A DNA stretch of 64,000 nt. Origin: Corynebacterium sp. p3-SID1056. GTDB taxonomy: Bacteria > Actinomycetota > Actinomycetes > Mycobacteriales > Mycobacteriaceae. The translations under genes were made by a program, and so were the position numbers. Within the stretch, counting starts at the first letter, position 1. Every line of letters begins with the position of its first letter. Location: contig NZ_JALXXL010000006.1 of the NCBI RefSeq assembly GCF_025152525.1, positions 1 to 64,000 on the forward strand, written 5' to 3'. The notes under the pieces were generated by a model. It was given only the letters and a program-made list of their open reading frames with translations. It was not told the origin of the DNA and searched no databases. This document shows positions 19,278 to 28,363 of this stretch, piece by piece.

Positions 19278-19308
19278 TTGACATTTATCCCTCGGCACAG
19301 GCGAGAAT
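19278..19308 (+). promoter_or_regulatory. Putative promoter of the ABC transporter operon
   Basis: TTGACA at about 19278-19283 is followed after roughly 19 bp by GAGAAT, about 50 bp before the lipoprotein ATG. The -35 is a perfect match, the -10 is imperfect. No T-box or riboswitch structure is recognised in the short leader. Confidence 0.45.
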
Positions 19309-19355
19309 CTATTAACCTAACGTTCATCACGTTTCCCTTAACCGAAGGATGAACC

Positions 19356-20339
19356 ATGCACCCCTCCCGCCCCGCCCTAGCCCTACTCGCAACTAGCGCG
19401 CTGACTTTCCCCGCCCTTGCCGCCTGTTCCTCCGACGGTGAGGGCGGCACAGACACCGGCGCCGAGAGCTACTCCATCGGTATCAGCCAGCTCGTGCAGC
19501 ACCCCGCGCTCGACGCTGCGACCGAGGGCTTCAAGGAAGCGTTTGCCGACGCCGGCGTGGACGTCGAGTTCACCGAGCAGAACGCCAACGGCGAACAAGC
19601 CACCGCGCTGACCATCGCGCAGCAATTCGCCGGCCAGAACCTCGACCTCATCCTCGCCAACGCCACCCCGGCGGCACAGGCGATGGCGCAGAACGTCACT
19701 GATACCCCGATTCTGTTTACCTCCGTGACCGACCCGGTCGAAGCCGAGTTGGTCAACGACTGGGACGCGCCGGGTGCCAACATCACCGGCACCTCCGACA
19801 AGACACCGCTCAAAGACCAGTTCGACCTGATTGAGCAGCTTTCCCCGGAGACTAAGACGATCGGCATTGTCTACGCCTCCGGCGAGGTGAATTCGCAGAT
19901 CCAGGTCAAGGACGCGGAGAAGGAAGCAAAAGAGCGCGGCTGGACCGTCGAGACGCAAACGGTGACCAGCGTGGGCGAGATCCCGCAGGCGGCGGAGACC
20001 CTCAAAGACGTCGACGCCTTCTACGTGCCCACCGACAACATGGTGGTCTCTGGCATTTCCTCGCTGGTACAGGTGGCTGAACAGCACCAGATCCCCGTGA
20101 TCGGCGCCGAGGCTGGCACCGTCGAGGGCGGTGCTGCGGCCACCATCGGCATTGATTACAAGGAGCTCGGCCGCCAGACGGGCGAGATGGCGCTGCGCAT
20201 CCTACGCGACGGCGAGGATCCGGCTGAGATGCCAGTGGAGACGGCCACCGAGTTCTCCTACGTGGTCAACGAAGACGCTGCGAAGGCGCAGGGCGTGGAG
20301 ATTCCCGAGGAGATCTTGAAGCAGGCTGAGACTGTATGA
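19356..20339 (+). CDS. ABC transporter substrate-binding lipoprotein (COG2984/TrpX type)
   Basis: The 327-residue protein has a lipoprotein signal with lipobox LAAC (Cys24), followed by a Ser/Gly linker and a two-lobe binding fold of the PF04392 family. Typical stretches are SIGISQLVQHPALDAATEGF, ANATPAAQAM and IPVIGAEAGTVEGG. Homologues in streptococci (TrpX) are tied to tryptophan, but many members have other or unknown ligands and nothing here fixes the substrate. The stop overlaps the permease start, making a three-gene operon. Confidence 0.88.
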   Translation: MHPSRPALALLATSALTFPALAACSSDGEGGTDTGAESYSIGISQLVQHPALDAATEGFKEAFADAGVDVEFTEQNANGEQATALTIAQQFAGQNLDLILANATPAAQAMAQNVTDTPILFTSVTDPVEAELVNDWDAPGANITGTSDKTPLKDQFDLIEQLSPETKTIGIVYASGEVNSQIQVKDAEKEAKERGWTVETQTVTSVGEIPQAAETLKDVDAFYVPTDNMVVSGISSLVQVAEQHQIPVIGAEAGTVEGGAAATIGIDYKELGRQTGEMALRILRDGEDPAEMPVETATEFSYVVNEDAAKAQGVEIPEEILKQAETV

Positions 20340-21229
20340 TCCCGGCGCTTGAACTCGGCCTGATCTACGGGGTCATGGCGCTGGGGGTCTACCTCACCTT
20401 CCGCGTCCTCAACTTCGCGGACCTGACAGTAGACGGCTCATTTACTACCGGCGCGGGCACCGCCGCGGTGCTCATCCTCGGCGGCGTCAACCCGTTTCTC
20501 GCGACGGCTGCTGGGTTTTGCGCCGGCTTTGCCGCGGGCGTCGTCACCGGGCTTTTGCACACCAAGGGCGGAATCGACGGGCTGTTGGCCGGTATTCTCA
20601 CCCAGATCGGCCTGTGGTCGATCAACCTGCGCATCATGGGCGGGGCAAACCTGCCGCTGTTGCGCAGCGATACCGCCTTCAGCCCGCTGAAGGATGCCGG
20701 GCTGCTGCACTCCTGGGGCGGCGTTGGTTTGCTCGCGGTCTCCGTGCTGCTGCTCGCCATGCTGGTCTACTGGTTCCTCACCACCGACCTGGGCCTGGCC
20801 ATCCGCGCGACCGGCGACAACGGGCAGATGATCACTTCCTTCGGCGTGTCCACCGACGCGACGAAGATCCTCACGCTCGCGCTGTCGAACGGGCTGGTCG
20901 GCATGTCTGGCGCGCTCGTCGCACAGTTCCAGGGGTTTGCTGACATCTCCATGGGCATTGGTCTGATCGTCGTTGGCTTGGCCTCCGTGATCGTGGGGCA
21001 GGCCATCGTCGGCCAGCGCGCGCTCCTGCAGGCAATCGTGGCGGTGCTCATCGGTGCCGTGGCCTACCGCATGATCATCTTCTTCGCGCTACAGCTCGGC
21101 TTGAACCCGAACGACATGAAGCTCGTCTCCGCAGTCCTGGTCATCGCCGCGCTGCTGCTGCCAAAGGTGCTACCCAGCACCGGGCGTAAGCGCACCACAC
21201 CGGCTGCACGTGCAAAGGCGGACGCATAA
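20336..21229 (+). CDS. ABC transporter permease (COG4120 type)
   Basis: The 297-residue membrane protein has eight or more hydrophobic helices, starting MIPALELGLIYGVMALGVYLTF and including LTVDGSFTTGAGTAAVLI, a family hallmark related to branched-chain amino acid and sugar permeases. Its ATG overlaps the stop of the binding-protein gene (ATGA) and its stop overlaps the ATPase start (TAATG), so the three are tightly coupled. It is the sole permease and presumably forms a homodimer. Confidence 0.9.
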   Translation: MIPALELGLIYGVMALGVYLTFRVLNFADLTVDGSFTTGAGTAAVLILGGVNPFLATAAGFCAGFAAGVVTGLLHTKGGIDGLLAGILTQIGLWSINLRIMGGANLPLLRSDTAFSPLKDAGLLHSWGGVGLLAVSVLLLAMLVYWFLTTDLGLAIRATGDNGQMITSFGVSTDATKILTLALSNGLVGMSGALVAQFQGFADISMGIGLIVVGLASVIVGQAIVGQRALLQAIVAVLIGAVAYRMIIFFALQLGLNPNDMKLVSAVLVIAALLLPKVLPSTGRKRTTPAARAKADA

Positions 21230-22020
21230 TGCTGACAATTTCCAATGTGCACAAGACCTTCTTCCCCGGCACCGCCAACGAGCGCATCGCGCTCGCCGGC
21301 ATCGACTTGGATCTGGCCGAGGGCGATTTTTGCACCATCATCGGTTCCAACGGCGCGGGCAAGTCGACGCTGCTCAACACCGTCGCCGGGCGCCTGCGGC
21401 CGGACACCGGCACCGTGCGCATCGACGGCGCGGACATCACGCGAATGAAGGAACACCAGCGCGCCACCCACATTGGCCGCGTGTTCCAAGATCCGCTGGC
21501 CGGCACGGCCCCGAACCTCACCATCGAGGAGAACCTTTCGCTTGCCTACCTGCGCGGCAAGCGCCGTGGGCTCGGCCGCTCCCTGAGCAGCTCCCGCCGC
21601 GAGTTCTTCCGCGAGCAGCTCGTCACCCTAGAGCTGGGTTTAGAGGACCGCATGGGGCACAAGGTGGGCCTGCTCTCCGGCGGTCAGCGCCAGGCACTCT
21701 CGCTGCTCATGGCCGGCTTTACCCAACCAAAGGTCATGCTTCTCGACGAGCACACCGCCGCGCTCGACCCGCAGCGCGCCGACCTGGTGACCACGCTGAC
21801 GCACAGCATCGTCGAAGAGGGCGGGCTGACCACGCTCATGGTGACCCACAACATGGAGCAGGCGCTGCGCGTTGGCAACCGCTTGATCATGATGCACGAA
21901 GGCCGCATTGTCTGGCAGACCGAAGGCGAGGAGAAGCGCAAGCTCACCGTCCACGATCTGCTCGCGCAGTTCGCCGCAATCAAGGGCGCAACCTTGTCCG
22001 ACAAGGCGTTTCTGGGCTAA
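21229..22020 (+). CDS. ABC transporter ATP-binding protein (COG1101 type)
   Basis: The 263-residue ATPase shows Walker A GSNGAGKST, Q-loop VFQDPLAGT, signature LSGGQRQALSL, Walker B VMLLDEHTAALDP and the H-loop MVTHN. The EHTAALD variant of Walker B (His after Glu) is characteristic of this subgroup partnered with COG2984 binding proteins. It energises import of the unknown ligand. Translation is coupled to the permease. Confidence 0.92.
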   Translation: MLTISNVHKTFFPGTANERIALAGIDLDLAEGDFCTIIGSNGAGKSTLLNTVAGRLRPDTGTVRIDGADITRMKEHQRATHIGRVFQDPLAGTAPNLTIEENLSLAYLRGKRRGLGRSLSSSRREFFREQLVTLELGLEDRMGHKVGLLSGGQRQALSLLMAGFTQPKVMLLDEHTAALDPQRADLVTTLTHSIVEEGGLTTLMVTHNMEQALRVGNRLIMMHEGRIVWQTEGEEKRKLTVHDLLAQFAAIKGATLSDKAFLG

Positions 22021-22036
22021 GCCTGGGCCAAATCAC

Positions 22037-22771
22037 GTGAGCCGCGGCAAGCCTCGCGCCCCCAAGAAGCGCATCGAGGGCACGTACCCCATCGCCACGG
22101 GCACCGCCGCCATCCTCGCCGACCCGGCGCGCGATGGCGGCTACACGCTTGAGGTCAACCGTGTGCCGTCCTCCTATGTTGTGTTGGACGCACCGGAAGT
22201 GCTCCACTACGACTACATGCGCTGGTTCGCAGAAATCATCGCGGCGCGTCCCCTGCCCGAAGACTTCTCCGCTGTGCACTTGGGCGCGGGCGCGTGCTCC
22301 TTCGCCTCATACGTGCAGCACCGTTACCCACGCTCCTCCAACGTGGCGGTCGAGCTGGACCGCGAACTTGCTGCCCTGGTGCGCTGGGCGTTCGACCCGC
22401 CGGTCACGCTGGCAGTCGCCGAGGCCCGCGCCTTTACCCACGCGCTCGCGCCGGGCTCACAGGACCTGATTGTTCGCGATGTGTTCGCCGGCCCTACCAC
22501 CCCGCGCGCGCTGACCACCGTGGAGTTCTACACCGCCGCCCGCCGCGCGCTGCGCCCTGGCGGGTTGTTCTTGGCCAACATTGGCGACACACAGGGGTTG
22601 CCCACCACCCGCGAGGAGCTCGCTGGCCTGCGTGAAGTCTTCGGGCATACCGCGGTGCTGACTGCGGGGACGGGGTATGGGAATGTGGTGGTCGGGGCGT
22701 CGACAAGCAAGCTCGACGTGCCAGGGGCTCTGCTTCTCGACGCCAACGAGCACCTCCCCCGCCGCGACTGA
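22037..22771 (+). CDS. Spermidine synthase-like methyltransferase-fold protein
   Basis: The 244-residue product from GTG 22037 has a Rossmann fold with a SAM-binding-like loop AVHLGAGACSFASYV, VAVELDRELAALV and LIVRDVFAG, as in spermidine synthase-like proteins (PF01564 relatives). The classical polyamine-site motifs are not obvious, so real aminopropyl transfer is uncertain. It begins 17 bp after the ABC ATPase and is probably in the same transcript; this alone does not show that the transporter handles polyamines. Confidence 0.7.
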   Translation: MSRGKPRAPKKRIEGTYPIATGTAAILADPARDGGYTLEVNRVPSSYVVLDAPEVLHYDYMRWFAEIIAARPLPEDFSAVHLGAGACSFASYVQHRYPRSSNVAVELDRELAALVRWAFDPPVTLAVAEARAFTHALAPGSQDLIVRDVFAGPTTPRALTTVEFYTAARRALRPGGLFLANIGDTQGLPTTREELAGLREVFGHTAVLTAGTGYGNVVVGASTSKLDVPGALLLDANEHLPRRD

Positions 22772-22819
22772 TTAAAGTCAGTCGGCGTCCGTCAAAGTTC
22801 TGCACTAGGGAGGCCAACG

Positions 22820-23905
22820 TTGCACCATTTCAGCCCGCTGTTTCACATGGGGCCCGCCAGGCGCGACCATATTCCTGCGTTTCGCACCGCGCTGGGCGTG
22901 GCCATCCCCATGTTTGCGCTGCTGGCGCTTGGGCGACTTGACCTGGCTATTTACGCGAGCTTTGGTGCGTTTACCGGGGTGTACGGCAGGCACGCGACGC
23001 GCACCATGCGGCTGCACCACCATATCCTCGCTGGACTCGCGCTGACCTTATCGGTGACGCTCGGCGCGACGATCGCCTGGTTCAGCCTCAGCCCGTGGAT
23101 TCTGCTGCTGGTGAGCTCGGTGACGTCCTCGGTGTGGGCGACGATCGCGCTGGCCACTGATATGAAGCCGACCGGGTCGGTGTTTGTGATCTTCTCGGTG
23201 GCCGCGGTCGGCTCGCTCGACAATCCGGTGCACCCGCTGCTCGCGTTCGCCATCGCTGGCGGGGCCGCGCTGGTGTGCCTTGTGCTCGGCCAACTCTCTC
23301 ACCTCATCGGCGAGGGCCCGGGCGGCGACGCGCACGAACCCGAGCGCCCGAACCGCGCCCCGGATGCCGGCCCTATGCCGCGGCGACGACTGCGGGTAGA
23401 GGCCAGCCGCTTTTTCTTCTCGCCCCTGCTCGCCGGCACCATCGGGCTGGTTTCGGTCAATCTCATCGACCCGCTTTCCCACTTCTACTGGGCGATGGTC
23501 GCCTCCGTCGCGCCTCTGGTGAACTCGCGCTTCAAGATGCAGTACTACCGCGCCATCGAGCGCGTCTTGGGCACGCTGAGCGGCATTGCCATTACTGGCT
23601 TTTTGCTCTCCCACTCGCTGCAGGGTTGGCAAATCGTGGTATGGATCGTCATCCTGCAATACCTCACCGAGATGTACGTCACGCGCAATTACACCATCGC
23701 CGCGAGCTTTATTACCCCGACTGCGCTACTGATGATCCAGACGGTGCAAGCAGCCCCGGTCGGCCCCATGCTGCTGGCACGAACGGCCGAAACCGTACTT
23801 GGCGCATTGGCTGCGCTCACGATCATCGCGGTCGGCTACGTGCGCAAGTACCCCACGGTGGTCATGCCGTCCCGGGGTACTACAACGCAAACTCCTCGCC
23901 AGTAG
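22820..23905 (+). CDS. FUSC family membrane protein
   Basis: The 361-residue protein starts with a TTG at 22820 and has two blocks of hydrophobic helices (about residues 25-165 and 200-345) separated by a charged loop rich in Pro and Arg. That is the duplicated layout of FUSC/aromatic-acid exporter-like proteins. LDLAIYASFGAFTGVYGR and YWAMVASVAPLVNSRFKMQY are the repeated core segments. The transported compound is unknown. Its 3' end overlaps the convergent 2H phosphoesterase gene by 26 bp. Confidence 0.8.
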   Translation: MHHFSPLFHMGPARRDHIPAFRTALGVAIPMFALLALGRLDLAIYASFGAFTGVYGRHATRTMRLHHHILAGLALTLSVTLGATIAWFSLSPWILLLVSSVTSSVWATIALATDMKPTGSVFVIFSVAAVGSLDNPVHPLLAFAIAGGAALVCLVLGQLSHLIGEGPGGDAHEPERPNRAPDAGPMPRRRLRVEASRFFFSPLLAGTIGLVSVNLIDPLSHFYWAMVASVAPLVNSRFKMQYYRAIERVLGTLSGIAITGFLLSHSLQGWQIVVWIVILQYLTEMYVTRNYTIAASFITPTALLMIQTVQAAPVGPMLLARTAETVLGALAALTIIAVGYVRKYPTVVMPSRGTTTQTPRQ

Positions 23906-24380
23906 CAGGGCGAAAGTAGACGGCTTTTTCGGCGGAAAGTGTCTTGAAGTGCGGACTGGTCACCTCGGCGAGCGCGCTGAGGTAGTCAGGCACCGTTGCT
24001 TTTGGGATGCGCAGCCCCATGGTCAGGTGCGGCACCCACCGTGCCCCGCGACCATGCGAGTTCAACGCACTCAGCGTCCGGGCCGCCGCGTCGAGCTCCT
24101 CCGGCGCTTCAAGCAGCCAGGCGACGGTCTGTTTCGACTTCGTGCCAAAGACCACCACGCCCACCCGGTCCAGTCGCGCAGGTAGCAGGGGCGGCAAAAG
24201 GGCTGCGGCTTCCTCCACGACTCGTTGCTCCAACTTCTGTGCAAACGTGAGCGAAATGTGCGGGCGCTGGTGCTGCAGCGGCAAGCCCCGCTGGTGCAGC
24301 GCTGCGTAAATCGACCGCACTTTCTCCTCCTGATCGTCACCAAGACGCAGAAGAATGTTTTCCGGGGAGCGCGCTGACAT
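23880..24380 (-). CDS. 2H phosphoesterase (2'-5' RNA ligase-like)
   Basis: The 166-residue protein carries the two tetrapeptide motifs of the 2H superfamily: HISL at residues 41-44 and HLTM near 117-120, each starting a beta strand. Members cleave or form 2'-5' or cyclic phosphodiester bonds in RNA or nucleotides; the actual substrate is unknown. It lies 6 bp downstream of the next gene (24387-24851) on the same strand, forming a small two-gene unit. Confidence 0.8.
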   Translation of the reverse strand: MSARSPENILLRLGDDQEEKVRSIYAALHQRGLPLQHQRPHISLTFAQKLEQRVVEEAAALLPPLLPARLDRVGVVVFGTKSKQTVAWLLEAPEELDAAARTLSALNSHGRGARWVPHLTMGLRIPKATVPDYLSALAEVTSPHFKTLSAEKAVYFRPATGEEFAL

Positions 24381-24386
24381 TGTGTG

Positions 24387-24851
24387 TTAGACGAATTCGA
24401 TGGAGTCGAGCAGCTTTTGAAACTCCGGTGCCAGCTCCTGGATCCGGCCCACGTCCGCGGTGAGCACCACCATGACTACCCAACGGGTCACGCTGCCCCG
24501 CTCACGCAAGATGAGGTAGTTCTGCAGCTGGGCGACCTCGCCGCGGGTGCCGTCCTCAGCGGAGGCACTTAGCGTGACCTGCTGCAGGCCCGCGTTGCCG
24601 TCCGGGCTTACTTCGCCCTGCTCCACGCGCGGGTTCTGTCCGGCCTGCTCTAGGCGTGCGAGGTTATCTTTCATCACCGCTTGCATGTCGGCGTCCTCAG
24701 CGAGCGTGGCGGTCAGCCCGCTGATCGTTGGCGGCATGAACACGGACTGCTCGGCATCCGCTGGACGGGTGAGCAGAAAATCCATGTTCGCGGGCGTCGA
24801 TACCTGCGCCCAGTGCTCATTCGGAAGGGAAAACTTGTACTTCGTGGCCAT
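24387..24851 (-). CDS. Uncharacterised protein, possibly PsbP/Mog1-like fold
   Basis: A 154-residue soluble protein from ATG 24851 (MATKYKFSLPNEHW). It has alternating strands and helices with a central DMQAVMKDNLARLEQAG helix and a final QELAPEFQKLLDSIEFV helix, resembling the PsbP/Mog1-like fold of small actinobacterial proteins of unknown role. No signal peptide or catalytic motif is seen. The annotated family is a guess from pattern; the reading frame itself is well supported by codon bias and its close spacing to the downstream gene. Confidence 0.55.
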   Translation of the reverse strand: MATKYKFSLPNEHWAQVSTPANMDFLLTRPADAEQSVFMPPTISGLTATLAEDADMQAVMKDNLARLEQAGQNPRVEQGEVSPDGNAGLQQVTLSASAEDGTRGEVAQLQNYLILRERGSVTRWVVMVVLTADVGRIQELAPEFQKLLDSIEFV

Positions 24852-25011
24852 GGTGCTCAAGGGTACGGCACCGCAGTGTGAAGACTGAGCATGTGACCCC
24901 CGGCGCGTAGTTTGGCGACGCCCCGTTTCCATGTTCGCGACACTATGTTGCTAACATGTGGTGTGCGGCCGCCCGGCCGCACTACCACCAGGATTTTCAG
25001 GACGTTTCACT

Positions 25012-26160
25012 ATGTATCTCGCTTGGCGCGAAATGCTTTTTGCGCGCACCCGCTTTCTCTTGATGGGCGCCGTGCTGGGGCTGATGTCCCTGCTCGTCGT
25101 CATCATCTCCGGACTCACCGCAGGGCTGGTCAACGACGGCGTCTCCGGGCTTAAGGCCTTGGACGCCGATGTCATCGCCTTTGAGGACGGCACCCAAACC
25201 GACTCCGCCTTCACCCGTTCGATCGTCGAAACCGACCAGGCGGAGAAGTTCGCCGCGCTCGACGGGGTCGAGGACGCAGCTCCGCTTGGCCTGACCATCG
25301 CCAACGCCCACAACCAAGAGGGCACCGCCGTGGATCTCACCCTGCTCGGCGTCGAACCCGACTCCTTTATCGCCCCCGAGGGCCTGCCAGACATGGCGAC
25401 GCAGGTCGAGGCAGACAGCCAGACGACGACCCCGCACGATGTGATTGTCTCCTCCACGCTAGAAGACGAGGGCATTGCCGTGGGCGACACCATTACCATC
25501 GACCGCCTGGATACCCCGCTCAACGTCGTTGGTTTCGCCGATGGCCAGCGCACCTTCGGCCACGTCGACGTGGCCTACCTGCCAATTGATGTGTGGCAGG
25601 AAATCCACGCCGGCGCCCGCCACGGCGAAGCGGTCAACCCCGAGGCCTACGACGAAGCCTCAGTGGTCGTGGCCAAAACGGCCGACAAACCCGACGCCGA
25701 GTCGCTCACCGAGGCCGCGGGTTTTGACGTGCGCACCCTAAAGGAGAGCTTCGACTCCTCCCCCGGCTACACCGCCGAGATGATGACGCTGACCATGATT
25801 AAGTGGTTCCTCTTCGTCATCGCCGCCCTTGTCACCGGCGCATTTTTCCTGGTGTGGACCATCCAGCGCGCAAGCAGCATCGCCACCCTGCGTGCCATGG
25901 GCGCAACCAAGGGCTTCCTCCTGCGCGACAGCATCGGCCAGGCCGTCACCATCCTCGCGATCTCGATTCTCGCCGGCGCGCTCATCGCCGTCGGACTCGG
26001 CAGCCTGCTGGAACAGACTGCCATGCCGTATGCCACCGAGTTCGGCTCCGTCATTGGCGGCAGCCTCATCCTGTTTGTCGCGGGCCTAATCGGCGCACTC
26101 GTCGCTGTGTACCGCGTCACCCGCACCAACCCGCTCGCAGCCCTAGGAGAGAACCGATGA
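25012..26160 (+). CDS. FtsX-like ABC exporter permease
   Basis: The 382-residue protein has a single N-terminal helix (FLLMGAVLGLMSLLVVIISG), a large extracellular domain (about residues 45-255) and three C-terminal helices, the topology of MacB/FtsX/DevC-type permeases. The C-terminal core IQRASSIATLRAMGATKGFLL is the family hallmark. ATG 25012 was chosen because the upstream extension is basic and unconserved. Its stop overlaps the ATPase start (ATGA). Such systems export lipids, peptides or act mechanically; the substrate is unknown. Confidence 0.88.
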   Translation: MYLAWREMLFARTRFLLMGAVLGLMSLLVVIISGLTAGLVNDGVSGLKALDADVIAFEDGTQTDSAFTRSIVETDQAEKFAALDGVEDAAPLGLTIANAHNQEGTAVDLTLLGVEPDSFIAPEGLPDMATQVEADSQTTTPHDVIVSSTLEDEGIAVGDTITIDRLDTPLNVVGFADGQRTFGHVDVAYLPIDVWQEIHAGARHGEAVNPEAYDEASVVVAKTADKPDAESLTEAAGFDVRTLKESFDSSPGYTAEMMTLTMIKWFLFVIAALVTGAFFLVWTIQRASSIATLRAMGATKGFLLRDSIGQAVTILAISILAGALIAVGLGSLLEQTAMPYATEFGSVIGGSLILFVAGLIGALVAVYRVTRTNPLAALGENR

Positions 26161-26831
26161 GCCCCGCACTTGAACTTATCGACGTTACTATCAACTACAG
26201 CGACGGCGACTCCCAAGTCACCGCGCTCAACCGCGTCAACTTGAGCGTGAACCCCGGCGAGTTCGTCGCCATCGTCGGCCCCTCGGGCTCAGGCAAATCG
26301 ACGCTGCTCGCCGTCGCAGGCGCGCTCACCTCGCCGGATTCCGGGCAGGTCACCGTCGCCGGCCACGAGATCACCGGCTTGGACGGCGCCGGGCTGGCAG
26401 AGGTCCGCCGCAAGCACATCGGCTTCGTCTTCCAGTCCTCCGGCAGTCTTCCCTCGGCACTGACCGCCGAAGAACAGCTTGAACTGGCTGCCCGCGTCGC
26501 GGGCGAACGCGGCCGCTACTCCAACGCCGAGCTACTCGAGAAGGTTGACATGACCAAGCGCGCGCATCACCGCCCCGGCAGCCTGTCCGGCGGCGAGCGC
26601 CAGCGCGTCGGCATTGCGCGCGCCCTTGTGGCAAACCCGCAGGTGCTGCTTGTCGACGAGCCCACCGCCGCCCTCGACCGCAACCGCTCCCAGGAAATTG
26701 TCGAGCTGCTCGCCCGCGAGTGCCACGAGTTCAACGTCGCCGGGGTCATGGTCACCCACGACTACGAAGTACTCGGCCACTGCGACCGCGTGCTCGAGAT
26801 GGTGGACGGCAACCTCAAGGCGTCGAAGTAG
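26157..26831 (+). CDS. ABC exporter ATP-binding protein (MacB/LolD type)
   Basis: The 224-residue ATPase has Walker A GPSGSGKST, Q-loop FVFQSSGSLP, signature LSGGERQRVGIARAL, Walker B VLLVDEPTAALD and H-loop MVTHD. It is coupled to the FtsX-like permease by a 4-bp overlap and followed 28 bp later by a TetR regulator, giving a permease-ATPase-regulator unit. The role is to drive the MacB-like permease. Confidence 0.93.
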   Translation: MSPALELIDVTINYSDGDSQVTALNRVNLSVNPGEFVAIVGPSGSGKSTLLAVAGALTSPDSGQVTVAGHEITGLDGAGLAEVRRKHIGFVFQSSGSLPSALTAEEQLELAARVAGERGRYSNAELLEKVDMTKRAHHRPGSLSGGERQRVGIARALVANPQVLLVDEPTAALDRNRSQEIVELLARECHEFNVAGVMVTHDYEVLGHCDRVLEMVDGNLKASK

Positions 26832-26859
26832 TACGCTTTCGGAGCGCTAAACTGGTAGC

Positions 26860-27426
26860 ATGCCGAAAATTACGGAATCCACCGTGGCCGAGCACCGCGC
26901 GGTCCAACACCGCGCAGTGCTCGAGGCCGCGGAGCGCTTAATCATCGACAGTGCCGGGAGGGTTCCCACCCTGGCCGAGGTGGCCTCCGAAGTCGGCCTG
27001 GCGCGCTCCAGCGTCTACCGCTATGCCGCCTCCCAGCACGACCTCATGGTCCAGCTCCTCGTCCTCGCTACCGAAAAATGGAACGAGAAGCTTTCCGCCG
27101 CAGTCCAGGACGCACCCCCGGAGCCGGAAGCGCGGATTTGTGCCTACGTGGATGCGATGCTCGACCTGTTTATCCACGGATCCCACGGCCCGCTGATGAC
27201 CGCAGCGCACCAATTCCCCGACGCGTTTGCGAACGAAGAGGTCCAAGCAGCACACGCTGGATTTGAAGACATCGTGGAGCGCTTCTGTCCTGGGGTCTCC
27301 CCCACCGATATCGCCTTAATCAACGCCGCCGTCATCCGCGCCTCTGAAATGGCGGACCAACCGGAAGCACTCAAGCACGCAACAACGACGCTGCACGCAA
27401 TGGCGAAAGCCGTCGCAACGCTCTAA
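26860..27426 (+). CDS. TetR-family transcriptional regulator
   Basis: The 188-residue protein has an N-terminal helix-turn-helix (TLAEVASEVGLARSSVYRYAASQHDLM) of the TetR type and a helical C-terminal ligand domain. It lies directly after the FtsX/MacB-type exporter genes, which it probably represses. The inducer is unknown. Confidence 0.88.
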   Translation: MPKITESTVAEHRAVQHRAVLEAAERLIIDSAGRVPTLAEVASEVGLARSSVYRYAASQHDLMVQLLVLATEKWNEKLSAAVQDAPPEPEARICAYVDAMLDLFIHGSHGPLMTAAHQFPDAFANEEVQAAHAGFEDIVERFCPGVSPTDIALINAAVIRASEMADQPEALKHATTTLHAMAKAVATL

Positions 27427-27465
27427 TGAAGCCCGAATGGGCGATTGTGGTTCGATCCACCGGCG

Positions 27466-27927
27466 CTACAACGGCCTGACATAGCAGAGCATTCGGTAGT
27501 TCTGGCCTGCCTCAATGTTGGAGTAGCCGCGACGCTCGTAAAAGCGGCGCGCGGCCTCGTCCACTTCATCGACGTTGATCTGCACCTCTCCCACACCCAG
27601 CGTGCGAGCGCGCGACTCCGCGAGCTCCATGATGCGCGAGCCGATACCTTGTCCGCGCAGCGCGGGGCGCACGTAAAGTTCGTCGAGCGTGGCAATAGGA
27701 CCAGCGTAGTACGGGCTCGGACGCAGCGTAATGAGGGCAAAACCGGTCGGCTCTGTATCTTGCGCCAGCACCACATAGGCTTGGTCCCCCGCGATCAGTT
27801 GCGCGAAGCGTTTTTCAACCACTTCCAACGGCGGGCACGGGGTCGAAAACTCGGCGTTAAAGTCGCGCAAAAGTCCTGCGACCGCGGCAGCGTGCTGTGG
27901 CGCAGCAAGCGTGACGCGTATAGTCAT
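27466..27927 (-). CDS. GNAT family N-acetyltransferase
   Basis: The 153-residue protein matches the GNAT fold: N-terminal TIRVTLAAPQHAAAVAGLL, central beta sheet LDELYVRPALRGQGIGSRI with the acetyl-CoA loop R-G-Q-G-I-G, and a final INVDEVDEAARRFYERRGY helix. The acceptor is unknown. It is last in a minus-strand run after the DUF2200 gene (6 bp gap). Confidence 0.88.
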   Translation of the reverse strand: MTIRVTLAAPQHAAAVAGLLRDFNAEFSTPCPPLEVVEKRFAQLIAGDQAYVVLAQDTEPTGFALITLRPSPYYAGPIATLDELYVRPALRGQGIGSRIMELAESRARTLGVGEVQINVDEVDEAARRFYERRGYSNIEAGQNYRMLCYVRPL

Positions 27928-27933
27928 CCAAAT

Positions 27934-28293
27934 CTAGCCGCGCTTGATGTTTTCGATTTTCTTGCCGCGGGCGAGCTCGTCGACAAGCAGGTCCATCATG
28001 CGGATGCGGCGCATGAGATCGTCTTCGACCTCTTCTACCCGGACACCGCACACCTTGCCGGCAATCAGGTCGGCATTCGGGGTGAGCGAAAGATCCTCGA
28101 AGAAGTCCTGGAGCGTCTTCCCTGATTCAGCTGCAGCGTGGATCCCCTCGGGCCTCAGCTGGGTGAACCACCCGAGGACGTCGTCGAGCTCGTCTCGCGT
28201 GTGGCCTTTCCGCTCCACCTTGGCCACATAGTTGCCGTAAATGTCGCCAAATGGGTAGGCGAAGACTCGCGCAAGCTTTGCGTTTTCGTTCAT
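27934..28293 (-). CDS. DUF2200 family protein
   Basis: A 119-residue soluble protein from ATG 28293 (MNENAKLARVFAYPFGDIYG). YPxVAKVERKGHTRDELDDV and the C-terminal CGVRVEEVEDDLMRRIRMMD are hallmarks of DUF2200, a small all-helical family of unknown function in many bacteria. An earlier ATG at 28311 would add six residues and is less likely. Confidence 0.85.
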   Translation of the reverse strand: MNENAKLARVFAYPFGDIYGNYVAKVERKGHTRDELDDVLGWFTQLRPEGIHAAAESGKTLQDFFEDLSLTPNADLIAGKVCGVRVEEVEDDLMRRIRMMDLLVDELARGKKIENIKRG

Positions 28294-28363
28294 GTGGATG
28301 TGATAGCACACGTCGGGTGTTCGCGGACCAAGGAGTGATTGCGTTTCGGGCGCCGCCTTCGTG

